Assembly (NCBI RefSeq): GCF_019974135.1
Contig: NZ_AP025017.1
Span: forward strand, 2,604,001-2,668,000
Direction: 5' to 3'
DNA length: 64,000 bases
DNA from: Actinomyces capricornis
GTDB lineage: Bacteria; Actinomycetota; Actinomycetes; Actinomycetales; Actinomycetaceae
Made by a program: the position numbers and the translations under genes. The first letter of the stretch is position 1. Each line of letters begins with the position of its first letter. Of the stretch, positions 36,366 to 44,393 are shown piece by piece. The notes under the pieces were generated by a model. That model was given only the letters and a program-made list of their open reading frames with translations. It was not told the DNA's origin and ran no database searches.

Positions 36366-36900
36366 TACCGCGGGTGCGCCCCTCATGGCGGAGACGATTC
36401 CTGTGTGGGTTCTGGTCTGAGGCTGGTCGGGGGAGATGTGCGGATTGCTGAGTCGTCTGCAGATCGCTGGGGTTGTCGGTGGATCGGAGGGGTCCCAGGG
36501 GTGCGAAGTACTGACAAGCCCTGCGATCTGCAGACAACCCCGCGAAGTGCTGCCAACCCGGCGAACGGGGGCCGGTCTCCACTAACAGCGGCAGCCACCG
36601 CTACGGCCTGGCCCGCAAGAGGATCCTCGTCCTCGGCCGGGCGTTGGAAGATGCTCTGGCCGGGCCACAACTGCGGCCCCGATGGCCAGGAAGACACTTG
36701 CCTTCCATCGGGCGGGTCCTGGGCGATGCCTCGGGACGTCTACCGCGATAGTCTCGACCTTGCCAGCCAAGGGCCATGGACACCACTCCTGTGCCCTGCG
36801 CGGTGGCCGGGCTCAGTTGTCCTCGCCCGTCAGGGTGATGGCCACAACCTCGGTGACCTGTTCCCCGAGAGTGTGGGCCCGTCCCAGCATGGGCACGGCT
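36366..36900. other. Repeat-rich stretch without intact gene
   Basis: Contains a perfect 13-bp inverted pair, GTCTGCAGATCGC (36455-36467) and GCGATCTGCAGAC (36523-36535), a second interleaved pair GGGGTTGTC (36469-36477) / GACAACCCC (36533-36541), and about 20-bp imperfect direct repeats of the form GCGAAGT-CTG-CAACCC between 36504 and 36560. Open frames overlap in several phases without one clear gene, apart from a short remnant on the minus strand at 36813-36911. Confidence 0.45.
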
Positions 36901-36911
36901 GGTTTCCCGCT
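36813..36911 (-). pseudogene. Possible decayed gene remnant
   Basis: A minus-strand frame ending at 36813 reads GKPAVPMLGRAHTLGEQVTE followed by VVAITLTGEDN and a stop. G/C fills most third codon positions and the residue pattern looks protein-like, but upstream it runs straight into palindromic repeat copy C and no full-length start is found. Either the 3' end of a gene destroyed by the repeat or a very small gene from the internal ATG. Not recognised. Confidence 0.3.
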
Positions 36912-37017
36912 GGGCTTGCCGTTCTCTGCTGGGTGATCCGCATCCTGCCCGCTGAGATCGGCCAATGTGACCCAGCGGGATACGGAGAACCCCGCGGGAT
37001 GCGGAGAACCCCGCGGC
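36901..37017. repeat. Dispersed palindromic repeat, copy C
   Basis: Nearly the same as copy B over its first 60 bases (TTCCCGCTGGGCTTG, CTGCTGGGTGATCCGCATCC) and ends with two direct GCGGAGAACCCCGCGG-like units. It lies about 95 bp before the leu leader promoter. Confidence 0.75.
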
Positions 37018-37111
37018 GCAGGCCGGCCCCGTCCCTGCCATCACCCCCACCCTCGGCACCATCTGCCCACCCCTCCTGCCCACCCACCCCCAGTCCACAC
37101 TGCGTCGCAGC

Positions 37112-37140
37112 CTGACAGGGATGCGGATTCGCGATAGGTT
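37112..37140 (+). promoter_or_regulatory. leu operon promoter
   Basis: CTGACA (37112-37117), 17-nt spacer, TAGGTT (37135-37140). The GTG of the leader peptide is 7 nt beyond, which places the transcription start on the start codon. Confidence 0.65.
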
Positions 37141-37146
37141 CATCCC

Positions 37147-37206
37147 GTGCGAGCGATCCTGCGGCCCTGCCAGGGCCTGCTGCTTAGTCGCCGCGGCGGG
37201 GCCTGA
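37147..37206 (+). CDS. leuL: leu operon leader peptide
   Basis: 19 residues from GTG: MRAILRPCQG, then three consecutive Leu codons (CTG CTG CTT), then SRRGGA and a stop. Leader peptides with Leu runs ending in SRRGGA-like tails precede leuA in other actinobacteria and sense charged tRNA-Leu. There is no ribosome-binding site; the GTG sits at the predicted transcription start. It lies 94 bp before leuA with a hairpin in between. Short length limits certainty, but codon run, position and promoter agree. Confidence 0.75.
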   Translation: MRAILRPCQGLLLSRRGGA

Positions 37207-37224
37207 CAGGCCGGCACCCCGACC

Positions 37225-37270
37225 GCGGCTGACGCCCATGCCCGGCCCGCGGCGACCCAGGTCGCCGGGC
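37225..37270 (+). terminator. leu attenuator hairpins
   Basis: GGCGAC (37251-37256) and GTCGCC (37261-37266) form a tight stem-loop with CCAG in the loop, just before the leuA ribosome site. CCGCGG upstream can pair with CCGCGG at 37247-37252 and would exclude that stem, giving a possible switch. No T-run; function is inferred from the leader context. Confidence 0.45.
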
Positions 37271-37300
37271 ACCCACGACGCACGCCCCAGGAGACACCCC

Positions 37301-39100
37301 ATGCGCACCGCCCGCCCTGCACCCCAGCAGCCCTCAGGCATGCCCTTCCAGAAGTACCGGCCGTTCCTGGACACGGTCGCCACCGACCTGCCCGACCGCA
37401 CCTGGCCCACCAGGCGCATCACCCAGGCGCCCCGGTGGCTGTCCACCGACCTGCGCGACGGCAACCAGTCCCTCATCGAGCCCATGGGCCCCACCGCCAA
37501 GCGCTCCATCTTCGACCTGCTGGTGGCCATGGGCTTTAAGGAGATCGAGGTCGGCTTCCCGGCCGCCTCGCAGACCGACTTCGACTTCGTGCGCTCCCTG
37601 GTCGAGGACGGCGCCATCCCCGAGGACGTCACCATCTCGGTCCTCACCCAGTCGCGCGGCGACCTCATCGAGCGCACCCTGGACGCCTGCGTGGGCATCC
37701 CGCGGGCCACCGTCCACCTCTACAACGCCATCGCCCCCCTCTTCCGGGAGGTCGTCTTCCGCATGGACCGCGGCCAGGTCCGCGACCTGGCCGTCGAGGG
37801 CACCCGCCAGGTCATCGCCCGCGCCGAGAAGGTCCTCACCCAGGACACGGTCTTCGGCTTCGAGTACTCCCCGGAGATCTTCGTCGACGCCGAGCGCGAG
37901 TACGCCCTGGAGGTCTGCAGCGCCGTCATGGACGTCTGGCAGCCCGAGGACGGGCGCGAGATCATCCTCAACCTGCCGGCCACCGTCGAGCGCGCCACCC
38001 CCAACGTCTACGCCGACCAGATCGAGTGGATGAGCCGCAGCCTGCCCCACCGCGAGCACGTGTGCCTGTCCCTGCACAACCACAACGACCGGGGCTCGGG
38101 CGTGGCCGCCACCGAGTTGGGCCTGCTGGCCGGGGCCGACCGCGTGGAGGGCTGCCTGTTCGGCCACGGGGAGCGCACCGGCAACGTCGACCTGGTGACC
38201 CTGGCCCTCAACCTGTTCAGCCAGGGCGTGGACCCCATGCTGGACATCTCCCGCATCGATGAGATCCGGCGCACCGTCGAGCGCGCCACCGGCATGGATG
38301 TGCCCCCGCGCACCCCCTACGCCGGCGAGCTGGTCTACACCTCCTTCTCCGGCTCCCACCAGGACGCCATCAAGAAGGGCTTCGCCGCCCGCGCCGCCCA
38401 GGTCCAGGCCCGCCGGGCCGAGGGGCTCGGCGAGGAGCAGGCCGAGACCGCCGTGCCCTGGTCCATGCCCTACCTGCCCATCGACCCCCACGACGTGGGC
38501 CGCTCCTACGAAGCCGTGGTGCGGGTCAACTCCCAGTCCGGCAAGGGCGGGGTGGCCTATCTGCTGGGCACCACCCGCAAGCTCGACCTGCCCCGCCGCC
38601 TGCAGATCGAGTTCTCCCGCATCGTCCAGCGCCACACGGACACCTATGGCGGCGAGGTCGACGCCTCCGGCCTGTGGCGCATCTTCGCCGACGAGTACCT
38701 GCCGGCCGACGGCGTGGGCGGGGAGGGCCAGGAGCACCTCGAGGGCCTGGAGCCCTGGGGCCGCTATGCGCTCAAGGGCGCGACCCTGACCTCCAACGGC
38801 GAGGGGGAGTGCTCGGAGCTGACCGTCACCGTTGCCGATGGCGGTCAGGAGCGCGAGCTGGTTGCCCAGGGTAACGGTCCCCTGGACGCCTTCGTCACCG
38901 CCCTGGAGACCACCGGGCTGGAGCTGCGGATCCTGGACTACGCCGAGCACGCCCTGTCCCGGGGGCGCGACGCCCAGGCCGCCGCCTACGTCGAGTGCGA
39001 GGTGGACGGCCAGGTCCTGTGGGGCGTGGGCATCGACCACTCCATCACCACCGCCTCCTTCAAGGCCGTCATCTCCGCGGTCAACCGCGCCCTGCGCTGA
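37301..39100 (+). CDS. leuA: 2-isopropylmalate synthase
   Basis: 599 residues, the actinobacterial (type II) LeuA. First step of leucine synthesis: acetyl-CoA plus 2-ketoisovalerate. Catalytic-site motif STDLRDGNQSL near 48-58, GFKEIEVGFPAASQTDFDF, the metal motif SLHNHNDRGSGVAATELG and GCLFGHGERTGNVDLV are present. The C-terminal LeuA allosteric domain (about 470-599) should mediate leucine feedback. ATG at 37301 has CAGGAG 7 nt upstream. Preceded by a Leu-codon leader. The other leu genes are not in the window. Confidence 0.97.
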   Translation: MRTARPAPQQPSGMPFQKYRPFLDTVATDLPDRTWPTRRITQAPRWLSTDLRDGNQSLIEPMGPTAKRSIFDLLVAMGFKEIEVGFPAASQTDFDFVRSLVEDGAIPEDVTISVLTQSRGDLIERTLDACVGIPRATVHLYNAIAPLFREVVFRMDRGQVRDLAVEGTRQVIARAEKVLTQDTVFGFEYSPEIFVDAEREYALEVCSAVMDVWQPEDGREIILNLPATVERATPNVYADQIEWMSRSLPHREHVCLSLHNHNDRGSGVAATELGLLAGADRVEGCLFGHGERTGNVDLVTLALNLFSQGVDPMLDISRIDEIRRTVERATGMDVPPRTPYAGELVYTSFSGSHQDAIKKGFAARAAQVQARRAEGLGEEQAETAVPWSMPYLPIDPHDVGRSYEAVVRVNSQSGKGGVAYLLGTTRKLDLPRRLQIEFSRIVQRHTDTYGGEVDASGLWRIFADEYLPADGVGGEGQEHLEGLEPWGRYALKGATLTSNGEGECSELTVTVADGGQERELVAQGNGPLDAFVTALETTGLELRILDYAEHALSRGRDAQAAAYVECEVDGQVLWGVGIDHSITTASFKAVISAVNRALR

Positions 39101-39161
39101 CCCTCTCGCAGTGCCCGCGGCAGCGCCGGCGGCGGCCGGTAGCTTTCCAGGCAGCAGTGGT

Positions 39162-39263
39162 CGGGTGCGGGTGGGGGTGCTCGCAGGCGTGGCGGGGCTG
39201 GCGGGAGCGGCGCGAGGAACGAGCGACGCGGATGGTAGCCAAGAGCACCCCCACCCGCACCCG
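39162..39263. repeat. Large inverted repeat between leuA and recO
   Basis: Perfect 21-bp arms at 39162-39182 and 39243-39263 (left arm begins CGGGTGCGGGTGGGGG), with a 60-nt centre. As RNA it would form a very stable hairpin after leuA. Arms this long and perfect exceed what a terminator needs. Confidence 0.7.
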
Positions 39264-39346
39264 CCTGCCTCCCACTCGCCCCCAGTGACGGACTCGGCCC
39301 TGGTCGCAGCGTCCTGGCGGGTGCCGGGCCGTGAGAGACTGCGGCC

Positions 39347-40096
39347 GTGACGAGCAGGCTGTACCGCGACGAGGCCGTGGTACTGCGCACCTACAAGCTC
39401 GGCGAGGCCGACCGCATCATCGTCATGCTCACCCGCCACCACGGCCAGGTGCGTGCCGTGGCCAAGGGCGTGCGCCGCACCTCCTCGCGCTTCGGCGCCC
39501 GCCTGGAGCCCTTCTCCATGATCGACGTCCAGCTCCACGCCGGGCGCAGCCTCGACGTCGTCACCCAGGTAGAGACCATCGACCCTTTCGGGCGGGCGAT
39601 CTGCGCCGACTACGCCATGTTCACCTGCGCCTCGACCATGGCCGAGACCGCCGAGCGCCTCAGCGCCGACAACGGCGACCTGGGCACCGAGACCAGCCCA
39701 CAGCAGTACCTCCTGCTCGCCGGGGCCCTGGCGGCCATGGCCCACCGGCGCCACGCCCCCGGCCTCATCCTGGACTCCTACCTGCTGCGCTCCCTGGCCC
39801 TGGGCGGGTGGGCCCCCTCGTGCTACGACTGCGCCCTGTGCGGGGCGCCCGGGCCTCATGGGGCCTTCCACATCCAGGCCGGGGGTGCGGTGTGCGAGAC
39901 CTGCCGCAGCGCCGGTGCGGTGGTGGTCGACCCCGCGGCCATGGCACTGTTGGGGGCACTGCTCTCCGGGGACTGGCCGCTGGCCGACGCCTCGGGGAAG
40001 CGTGAGCGCTCCGAGGCATCCGGCCTGGTCTCGGCGTACACAACCTGGCATCTGGAGCGCCGACTGCGCTCCCTGGCACTCGTGGAAAGGGCATGA
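39347..40096 (+). CDS. recO: DNA repair protein RecO
   Basis: 249 residues. N-terminal OB fold ([41 protein letters not shown]), helical middle and a zinc knuckle with CYDCALCG and CETCR cysteines. Loads RecA with RecF/RecR on gapped DNA. The order leuA-recO-uppS is known in actinobacteria. GTG at 39347 is 6 nt after GAGACT with no Shine-Dalgarno. uppS starts 3 bp after its stop. Confidence 0.95.
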   Translation: MTSRLYRDEAVVLRTYKLGEADRIIVMLTRHHGQVRAVAKGVRRTSSRFGARLEPFSMIDVQLHAGRSLDVVTQVETIDPFGRAICADYAMFTCASTMAETAERLSADNGDLGTETSPQQYLLLAGALAAMAHRRHAPGLILDSYLLRSLALGGWAPSCYDCALCGAPGPHGAFHIQAGGAVCETCRSAGAVVVDPAAMALLGALLSGDWPLADASGKRERSEASGLVSAYTTWHLERRLRSLALVERA

Positions 40097-40099
40097 GCC

Positions 40100-40966
40100 G
40101 TGGCATCTGATGACCCCCGTCGCGCACCGGAGGCTCCTGGGCCCGACGACCCGCGGGCCGAGCCGCGCAACGAGCTGATCCCCGAGATCCCCGTCTCCGC
40201 GCCCACGCCGCTGCACCGCCCCGGACTGACGCCTCCGGCCATCGAGCCCGCCAGGCTCCCCGCCCACATCGGACTGGTCATGGATGGCAACGGGCGCTGG
40301 GCCAACGCCCGCAACCTTCCCCGCACCGAGGGCCACCGGGCGGGGGAGGCCAACCTCATCGACGTCATCGCCGGCGCCGTCGAACTGGGGGTCCAGGAGC
40401 TGAGCGCCTACGCCTTCTCCACCGAGAACTGGAGGCGCTCACCGGCCGAGGTGCGCTTCATCATGGGCTTCACCCGCACCGTCCTGCGCGAGCAGCGCGA
40501 CCAGCTCCACTCCTGGAATGTGCGCGTGCGCTGGGTGGGCCGCACCCCGCGGCTGTGGCGCTCGGTGCTCTCCGAGCTGCGCGCCGCCGAGCGCCTGACC
40601 GCTGGCAACACCGGCATGACCTTCAACATGTGCATCAACTACGGGGGGCGCGCCGAGATCACCGACGCCGCCCGGGCCATCGCCGAGGATGTGGCCGCAG
40701 GCCGCCTCAAGCCCTCGGCGATCTCCGAGAGCCTCTTCCAGCAGTACCTCTACTCCCCGACGATGAGAGAGGTCGACCTGTTCGTGCGCACCGGGGGAGA
40801 GCGGCGCACCTCCAACTTCCTCCTGTGGTCCTCGGCCTACGCCGAGCTGTACTTCTCCGACCTGCCCTGGCCCGAGTTCGACCGCACCGAGTTGTGGAAG
40901 GCCTGCGAGGACTACGCCCTGCGCGAACGGCGCTTCGGCGGCGCCATCGACCGCGTCGCCCCCTGA
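40100..40966 (+). CDS. uppS: Isoprenyl (undecaprenyl) diphosphate synthase
   Basis: 288 residues, cis-prenyltransferase. [13 protein letters not shown] carries the catalytic Asp, followed by [27 protein letters not shown] and [18 protein letters not shown], all five conserved regions. Makes the C50/C55 lipid carrier for cell-wall synthesis. The first 50 residues are a Pro-rich extension. GTG start 3 bp after recO, with AAAGGG upstream inside recO, so it is coupled. Whether the product is decaprenyl or undecaprenyl cannot be read. Confidence 0.95.
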   Translation: MASDDPRRAPEAPGPDDPRAEPRNELIPEIPVSAPTPLHRPGLTPPAIEPARLPAHIGLVMDGNGRWANARNLPRTEGHRAGEANLIDVIAGAVELGVQELSAYAFSTENWRRSPAEVRFIMGFTRTVLREQRDQLHSWNVRVRWVGRTPRLWRSVLSELRAAERLTAGNTGMTFNMCINYGGRAEITDAARAIAEDVAAGRLKPSAISESLFQQYLYSPTMREVDLFVRTGGERRTSNFLLWSSAYAELYFSDLPWPEFDRTELWKACEDYALRERRFGGAIDRVAP

Positions 40967-40988
40967 GTGCCAAGGCCTACGCCACCGG

Positions 40989-41105
40989 CCCGCTGGGTGA
41001 CTCGATTACTGCTGGGTCACTCGTATCCTGCTGGCCCGGATGGCACTGTTCGGGCCAGCGGAATGCGGGTCACTCAGCGAAACGTGGGTGATCCAGCGAA
41101 ACCCA
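40989..41105. repeat. Dispersed palindromic repeat, copy D
   Basis: CGCTGGGTGACTCGATTACT and CTGCTGGGTCACTCGTATCC on the left face GGAATGCGGGTCACTCAGCG and GTGGGTGATCCAGCG on the right, around a GGCCCG...CGGGCC dyad. It is the clearest multi-stem palindrome of the four copies. Between uppS and the convergent SRPBCC gene. Confidence 0.75.
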
Positions 41106-41179
41106 CTGCCACTATGAACAGCCCTGGAGGTGCCCTGCCCATCGCGGGGCGCTCAAGGCCCACGACCTCATCAGGCCCC

Positions 41180-41671
41180 TCAGGCCTCCTTGGCGGTGAT
41201 AAGCCCCTGGCCGGTCTCCACCACGCTCTTCAGCCCGCTGAGCACCAGCATCCAGCCCTCTCCTGCCACGCCGTCGGCAGTGATGGGGGAGTGCTCCAGG
41301 TGGTCGTGGGTGACCCTCAGCAGGCAGTACCCACCTTCCTGCTCGGTGATCTCCCAGGTCACGCGGCTGGCGGGCTCGTCGTGGGCCCGGGGGTCGTACA
41401 GGGAGCGCCAGGTGTGCACCAGACGGTGGGGCGGGTCCCATTCGGCGATAGTCCCGCGCCCCCACAGGCTCTGCCCGTCGGGCGACAGGTAGTTGAAGGC
41501 GCCGTCGGGACGGGCCTCGGTCTGGACGGCCGACCCGTAGAAGTACTGCCTGGTCAGCTCTGGTGTGGTGATGGCCTCCCACACCGCCTGGGGCGTGGCG
41601 CGGATGAAGAGCTGGTAGATCTGTGGGACTCCCGAGCTCGGGGGAGGGGTGGTGTTGGTGGCTGCGTTCAT
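41180..41671 (-). CDS. SRPBCC/AHSA1 domain protein
   Basis: 163 residues. Hydrophobic-pocket fold of the activator-of-Hsp90/START-like type: IYQLFIRATPQAVWEAITTPELTRQYFYGS at the start and GEGWMLVLSGLKSVVETG at the end are characteristic. Members paired with an ArsR regulator are common and bind small ligands; no catalytic residues stand out. ATG at 41671 has AGAGGACC upstream and overlaps the regulator's stop by 4 nt, so both are in one operon. Confidence 0.88.
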   Translation of the reverse strand: MNAATNTTPPPSSGVPQIYQLFIRATPQAVWEAITTPELTRQYFYGSAVQTEARPDGAFNYLSPDGQSLWGRGTIAEWDPPHRLVHTWRSLYDPRAHDEPASRVTWEITEQEGGYCLLRVTHDHLEHSPITADGVAGEGWMLVLSGLKSVVETGQGLITAKEA

Positions 41672-42030
41672 GGCTGGTCCTCTAATACTGATTTCAGATC
41701 GATGAGGTGCTGGCTGAATCCGGTGGTGTAGGGGTTCATCCACCGGTGGTGGATCTGCTGGATGGGGACTGGATTGAGGTAGTGCGCAGTGCATCGCCCC
41801 TCGCGCCGCATCACCACCAGACCGGCGTCTTGCAGGATGCGCAGATGCTTGGCCACGCCGAAGCGGCTCATCTCGAAGCCCTCGGTGAGCTCGGCCAGCG
41901 ACTGGCCGTTGCGGGAGCGCAGCCGGTCGAGCAGCGCCCGGCGAGTGCGGTCGGCCAGTGCCTTGAAAACCCTGTCCTGATCGTCATCGTCCACCGCCTC
42001 ATGATTGGTGACTGTATAGTCACATGTCAA
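41668..42030 (-). CDS. ArsR family helix-turn-helix regulator
   Basis: Up to 120 residues. Winged helix typical of ArsR/SmtB: VFKALADRTRRALLDRLRSRNGQSLAELTEGFEMSRFGVAKHLRILQDAGLVVMRREGRC. No cysteine or histidine metal cluster typical of metal sensors is seen. The ATG at 42030 lies upstream of a probable -10 (TATACA, 42018-42013), so the GTG at 41994 is an alternative start. A palindrome GTGACTATACAGTCAC overlaps the region, suggesting autoregulation. Pairs with the SRPBCC gene. Confidence 0.88.
   Translation of the reverse strand: MTCDYTVTNHEAVDDDDQDRVFKALADRTRRALLDRLRSRNGQSLAELTEGFEMSRFGVAKHLRILQDAGLVVMRREGRCTAHYLNPVPIQQIHHRWMNPYTTGFSQHLIDLKSVLEDQP
42008..42023 (-). promoter_or_regulatory. 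Palindromic operator at the ArsR gene
   Basis: GTGACTATACAGTCAC has perfect 6-bp arms (GTGACT/AGTCAC) and contains the -10-like TATACA. A dimeric ArsR protein bound here would block its own promoter. Confidence 0.45.
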
Positions 42031-42181
42031 GAGGCGGTCCGTGCGGTGCAGCTATGGGGCATGACAGGAGTCGGGTTCAGTGCGAGGAGGCGCTCCTGCG
42101 GGATCGGCCCCGGCGTCACCCCTGGGCGCCGCCGCCCCGCGAGGCGCATGGCCCGCCCATTCCCGAGCTCCGCCCTCAGTC

Positions 42182-42595
42182 TCAGTCCCCGACGGCGGAG
42201 CAGGAGCCGCACAGGCCGAAGAACTCCGCGGTGTGCTCCATGGCCGTGAAGCCGTGGGCCTGGGAGACCCGGTCGATCCAGGCCTCCAGCTCACCGCCGG
42301 CAACCTCCACCGTGTGACCGCAGCTGCGGCACACGATGTGGTGGTGGTGCTCGGAGCGCTCGCAGGCCCGGTAGAGCAGCTCCCCCTCGGCGCTGCGCAA
42401 CTGGTCGACGTCGCCGGACTCGGCCAGGGACTGCAGGTTGCGGTAGACGGTGGCCAGGCCCACCTTGGTCCCCTCGGCCTCCAGGGCGGAGTGGATCTGC
42501 TGGGCGGAGCGGAAGCCCTCGGTGCGCGCCAGGATATCGGCCACCGCGGCGCGCTGGCGGGTGGCCCGGGGGCGGATCGTGGTCTTCTCGCTCAT
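42182..42595 (-). CDS. zur: Fur family regulator, probably zinc uptake regulator
   Basis: 137 residues. Winged helix with RATRQRAAVADILARTEGFRSAQQIHSALEAEGTKVGLATVYRNLQSL, then EHHHHIVCRSCGH and CGSC, giving the structural Zn site with four Cys. Last gene of the znuA-znuC-znuB operon, which defines it as the zinc sensor rather than an iron Fur. ATG overlaps the znuB stop (ATGA) and AGGAGG lies upstream. A Zur/Fur-type box at the operon promoter closes a feedback loop. Confidence 0.92.
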   Translation of the reverse strand: MSEKTTIRPRATRQRAAVADILARTEGFRSAQQIHSALEAEGTKVGLATVYRNLQSLAESGDVDQLRSAEGELLYRACERSEHHHHIVCRSCGHTVEVAGGELEAWIDRVSQAHGFTAMEHTAEFFGLCGSCSAVGD

Positions 42596-43482
42596 GGGCT
42601 GGCCTCCTGATGACGACGTGCCCGACGGGACAACCGTACCGCCCCGACCACGGCGGTCAGAACCGCTACGGCGGCGTAGGCGCACACCAGCAGCACCACG
42701 ATCATGGCGCCGGGCGACAGGCGCACGAAGTAGGTGATCGTCAACCCGCTGACGCAGGCCACCACGCCCAGGGCCATGGCCAGGTGCATGGTGCGGGTGA
42801 AGGAGTGGGAGACCAGCTGGGCGATCGCCACCGGCACGATCATCACCGCCGAGACCATGAGTGCGCCCACCACCCGCATCGACACCGAGACCGTCAGGGC
42901 CGCCACCATGGCGATGACGATATTGAGGGCCCCGGTGGGCAGGCCGCAGGCCCGGGCGAACTCCTCGTCGTGGCACAGGGCGAACAGAGGTCCGCGCAGG
43001 CCCAGGCCCACCAGGAGCACCCCGGCGGCCAGCACGATGGCGAACCAGGTATCGGAGACCGAGACCGTGGCGATCGAGCCGAACAGGTAGGAGTTGAGGT
43101 TCGTCGTCGTTCCGCCGGCCAGGGGCATGAGGATGACGCCCCCGGCGATGCCCCCGTAGAACAGGATCGCCAGGGCCACGTCCCCGCGGGTGCGGCCGCG
43201 GGCCCGGATGACCTCGATGACCACCGCCCCCAGGACGCTGGCCAGGATCGCCCCGGGGATGGCCAGGGCGTCGCGCGGACTGGCGTGCGCCGCGGCGCCG
43301 GCCAGCCAGCCCAGGGCGACCCCGGTCAGCGCGATATGGCCGATGCCATCGCCCAGGAGCGCCAGGCCCCGCTGAACCAGGTAGGTGCCCACCACCGGGG
43401 CGGACAGGCCCACCAGGACGGCCACGATGAAGGCCCGCTGCATCAGGTGGGTGGAGAGCATGGCGGTCAGGTCGGCAAGCAT
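42592..43482 (-). CDS. znuB: Zinc ABC transporter permease
   Basis: 296 residues with eight or nine membrane segments. ABC-3 permease pattern: VLVGLSAPVVGTYLVQRGLALLGDGIGHIALTGVALG at the N-terminus and VSMRVVGALMVSAVMIVPVAIAQ in the middle. Forms the membrane channel for Zn(II) (possibly Mn(II)) delivered by the lipoprotein encoded upstream. Overlaps the ATPase gene by one base (TGATG). Confidence 0.93.
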   Translation of the reverse strand: MLADLTAMLSTHLMQRAFIVAVLVGLSAPVVGTYLVQRGLALLGDGIGHIALTGVALGWLAGAAAHASPRDALAIPGAILASVLGAVVIEVIRARGRTRGDVALAILFYGGIAGGVILMPLAGGTTTNLNSYLFGSIATVSVSDTWFAIVLAAGVLLVGLGLRGPLFALCHDEEFARACGLPTGALNIVIAMVAALTVSVSMRVVGALMVSAVMIVPVAIAQLVSHSFTRTMHLAMALGVVACVSGLTITYFVRLSPGAMIVVLLVCAYAAVAVLTAVVGAVRLSRRARRHQEASP

Positions 43483-44393
43483 CAGGGGTGCTCCTCTCGG
43501 GGCAGTCGGGCGCGCAGCACCGGCGCGTGGTGGACCGGTGGGGCCTGCTCGCCGTGGGGGTGCTCGTGCTCGCAGTCCTGGGTGGTGTCGTGGCCGATCT
43601 CGTCATGGCGGGCGTGGTCGTGGCGCTCGGGCCGCAGGTCGGCGGCCCGGCCGTCGCTGAGGACCCGGCCGTCCTGGAGTACCACGGCCCGCTGGACGAC
43701 CTCGGCCAGCTCGCCCATCTCGTGCAGCACCGTGATGAGCGTCAGCCCACTGCTGCGCAGCCCGGTGAGGATCGCGGCCAGGGACTCGCGGCTGGCCCGG
43801 TCGATGCCCGCCAGGGGCTCATCGAGGATGAGCAGCTCAGGGCGGCGCACCAGGGCGCGCGCGATGAGCACGCGCTGGGCCTGCCCGCCGGAGAAGACCT
43901 GGACGTGGTCGCGGGCGCGGTCCGCCAGGCCGACGGCGTCCAGCGCCTCCATGGCCCGCCTGCCGGCCCGGGGGCCGCGGTCGCCCCAGGGGCGCCGTGG
44001 CCCCAGCAGTCCCGAGCGCACCACCTCCAGGGCGGTGGCCGGCACCCCCGAGGCGGCGGTGACCCGCTGGGGCACGTAGCCCACCCGGTCCCACTCCACG
44101 CCGCGGCGCTGGTGCACCTGCCTTCCCAGGAGGCGCACCGAGCCCGCCACCGTGGGCACCAGCCCCAGGATGGTCTTGACCAGGGTCGACTTGCCCGAGC
44201 CGTTGGCCCCCAGGAGGGCCACCGACTCTCCTCGGCCCACACGCAGACTCACCCCGTCCAGGATGAGGGAGGAGCCCAGGACGACACTGACGTCCTCGAC
44301 CTCCACCAGCGCGGGTGACGGCGGCGACGCCGCCCAGGAGTTCCGGGGCGGCGTCGCACTGCTGACGGAATGGCTCATGTCGGGGCGGATCAC
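43482..44393 (-). CDS. znuC: Zinc ABC transporter ATP-binding protein
   Basis: 303 residues. Walker [10 protein letters not shown] near 62-70, Q-loop YVPQRV, signature SGGQAQRV, Walker [13 protein letters not shown] and switch His VLHEMGEL. The last 45 residues carry many His ([20 protein letters not shown]), which may bind zinc near the transporter. GTG at 44393 overlaps the znuA stop (GTGA); ATG at 44378 is an alternative. Confidence 0.93.
   Translation of the reverse strand: MIRPDMSHSVSSATPPRNSWAASPPSPALVEVEDVSVVLGSSLILDGVSLRVGRGESVALLGANGSGKSTLVKTILGLVPTVAGSVRLLGRQVHQRRGVEWDRVGYVPQRVTAASGVPATALEVVRSGLLGPRRPWGDRGPRAGRRAMEALDAVGLADRARDHVQVFSGGQAQRVLIARALVRRPELLILDEPLAGIDRASRESLAAILTGLRSSGLTLITVLHEMGELAEVVQRAVVLQDGRVLSDGRAADLRPERHDHARHDEIGHDTTQDCEHEHPHGEQAPPVHHAPVLRARLPREEHP

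Noticed and set aside
35773-36582. Minus-strand frames over array 2
   Set aside because: Same artefact of CRISPR repeats read in frame.
37334-40336. 1000-residue minus-strand frame opposite leuA-recO
   Set aside because: Runs across two genes and a large inverted repeat; shadow frame.
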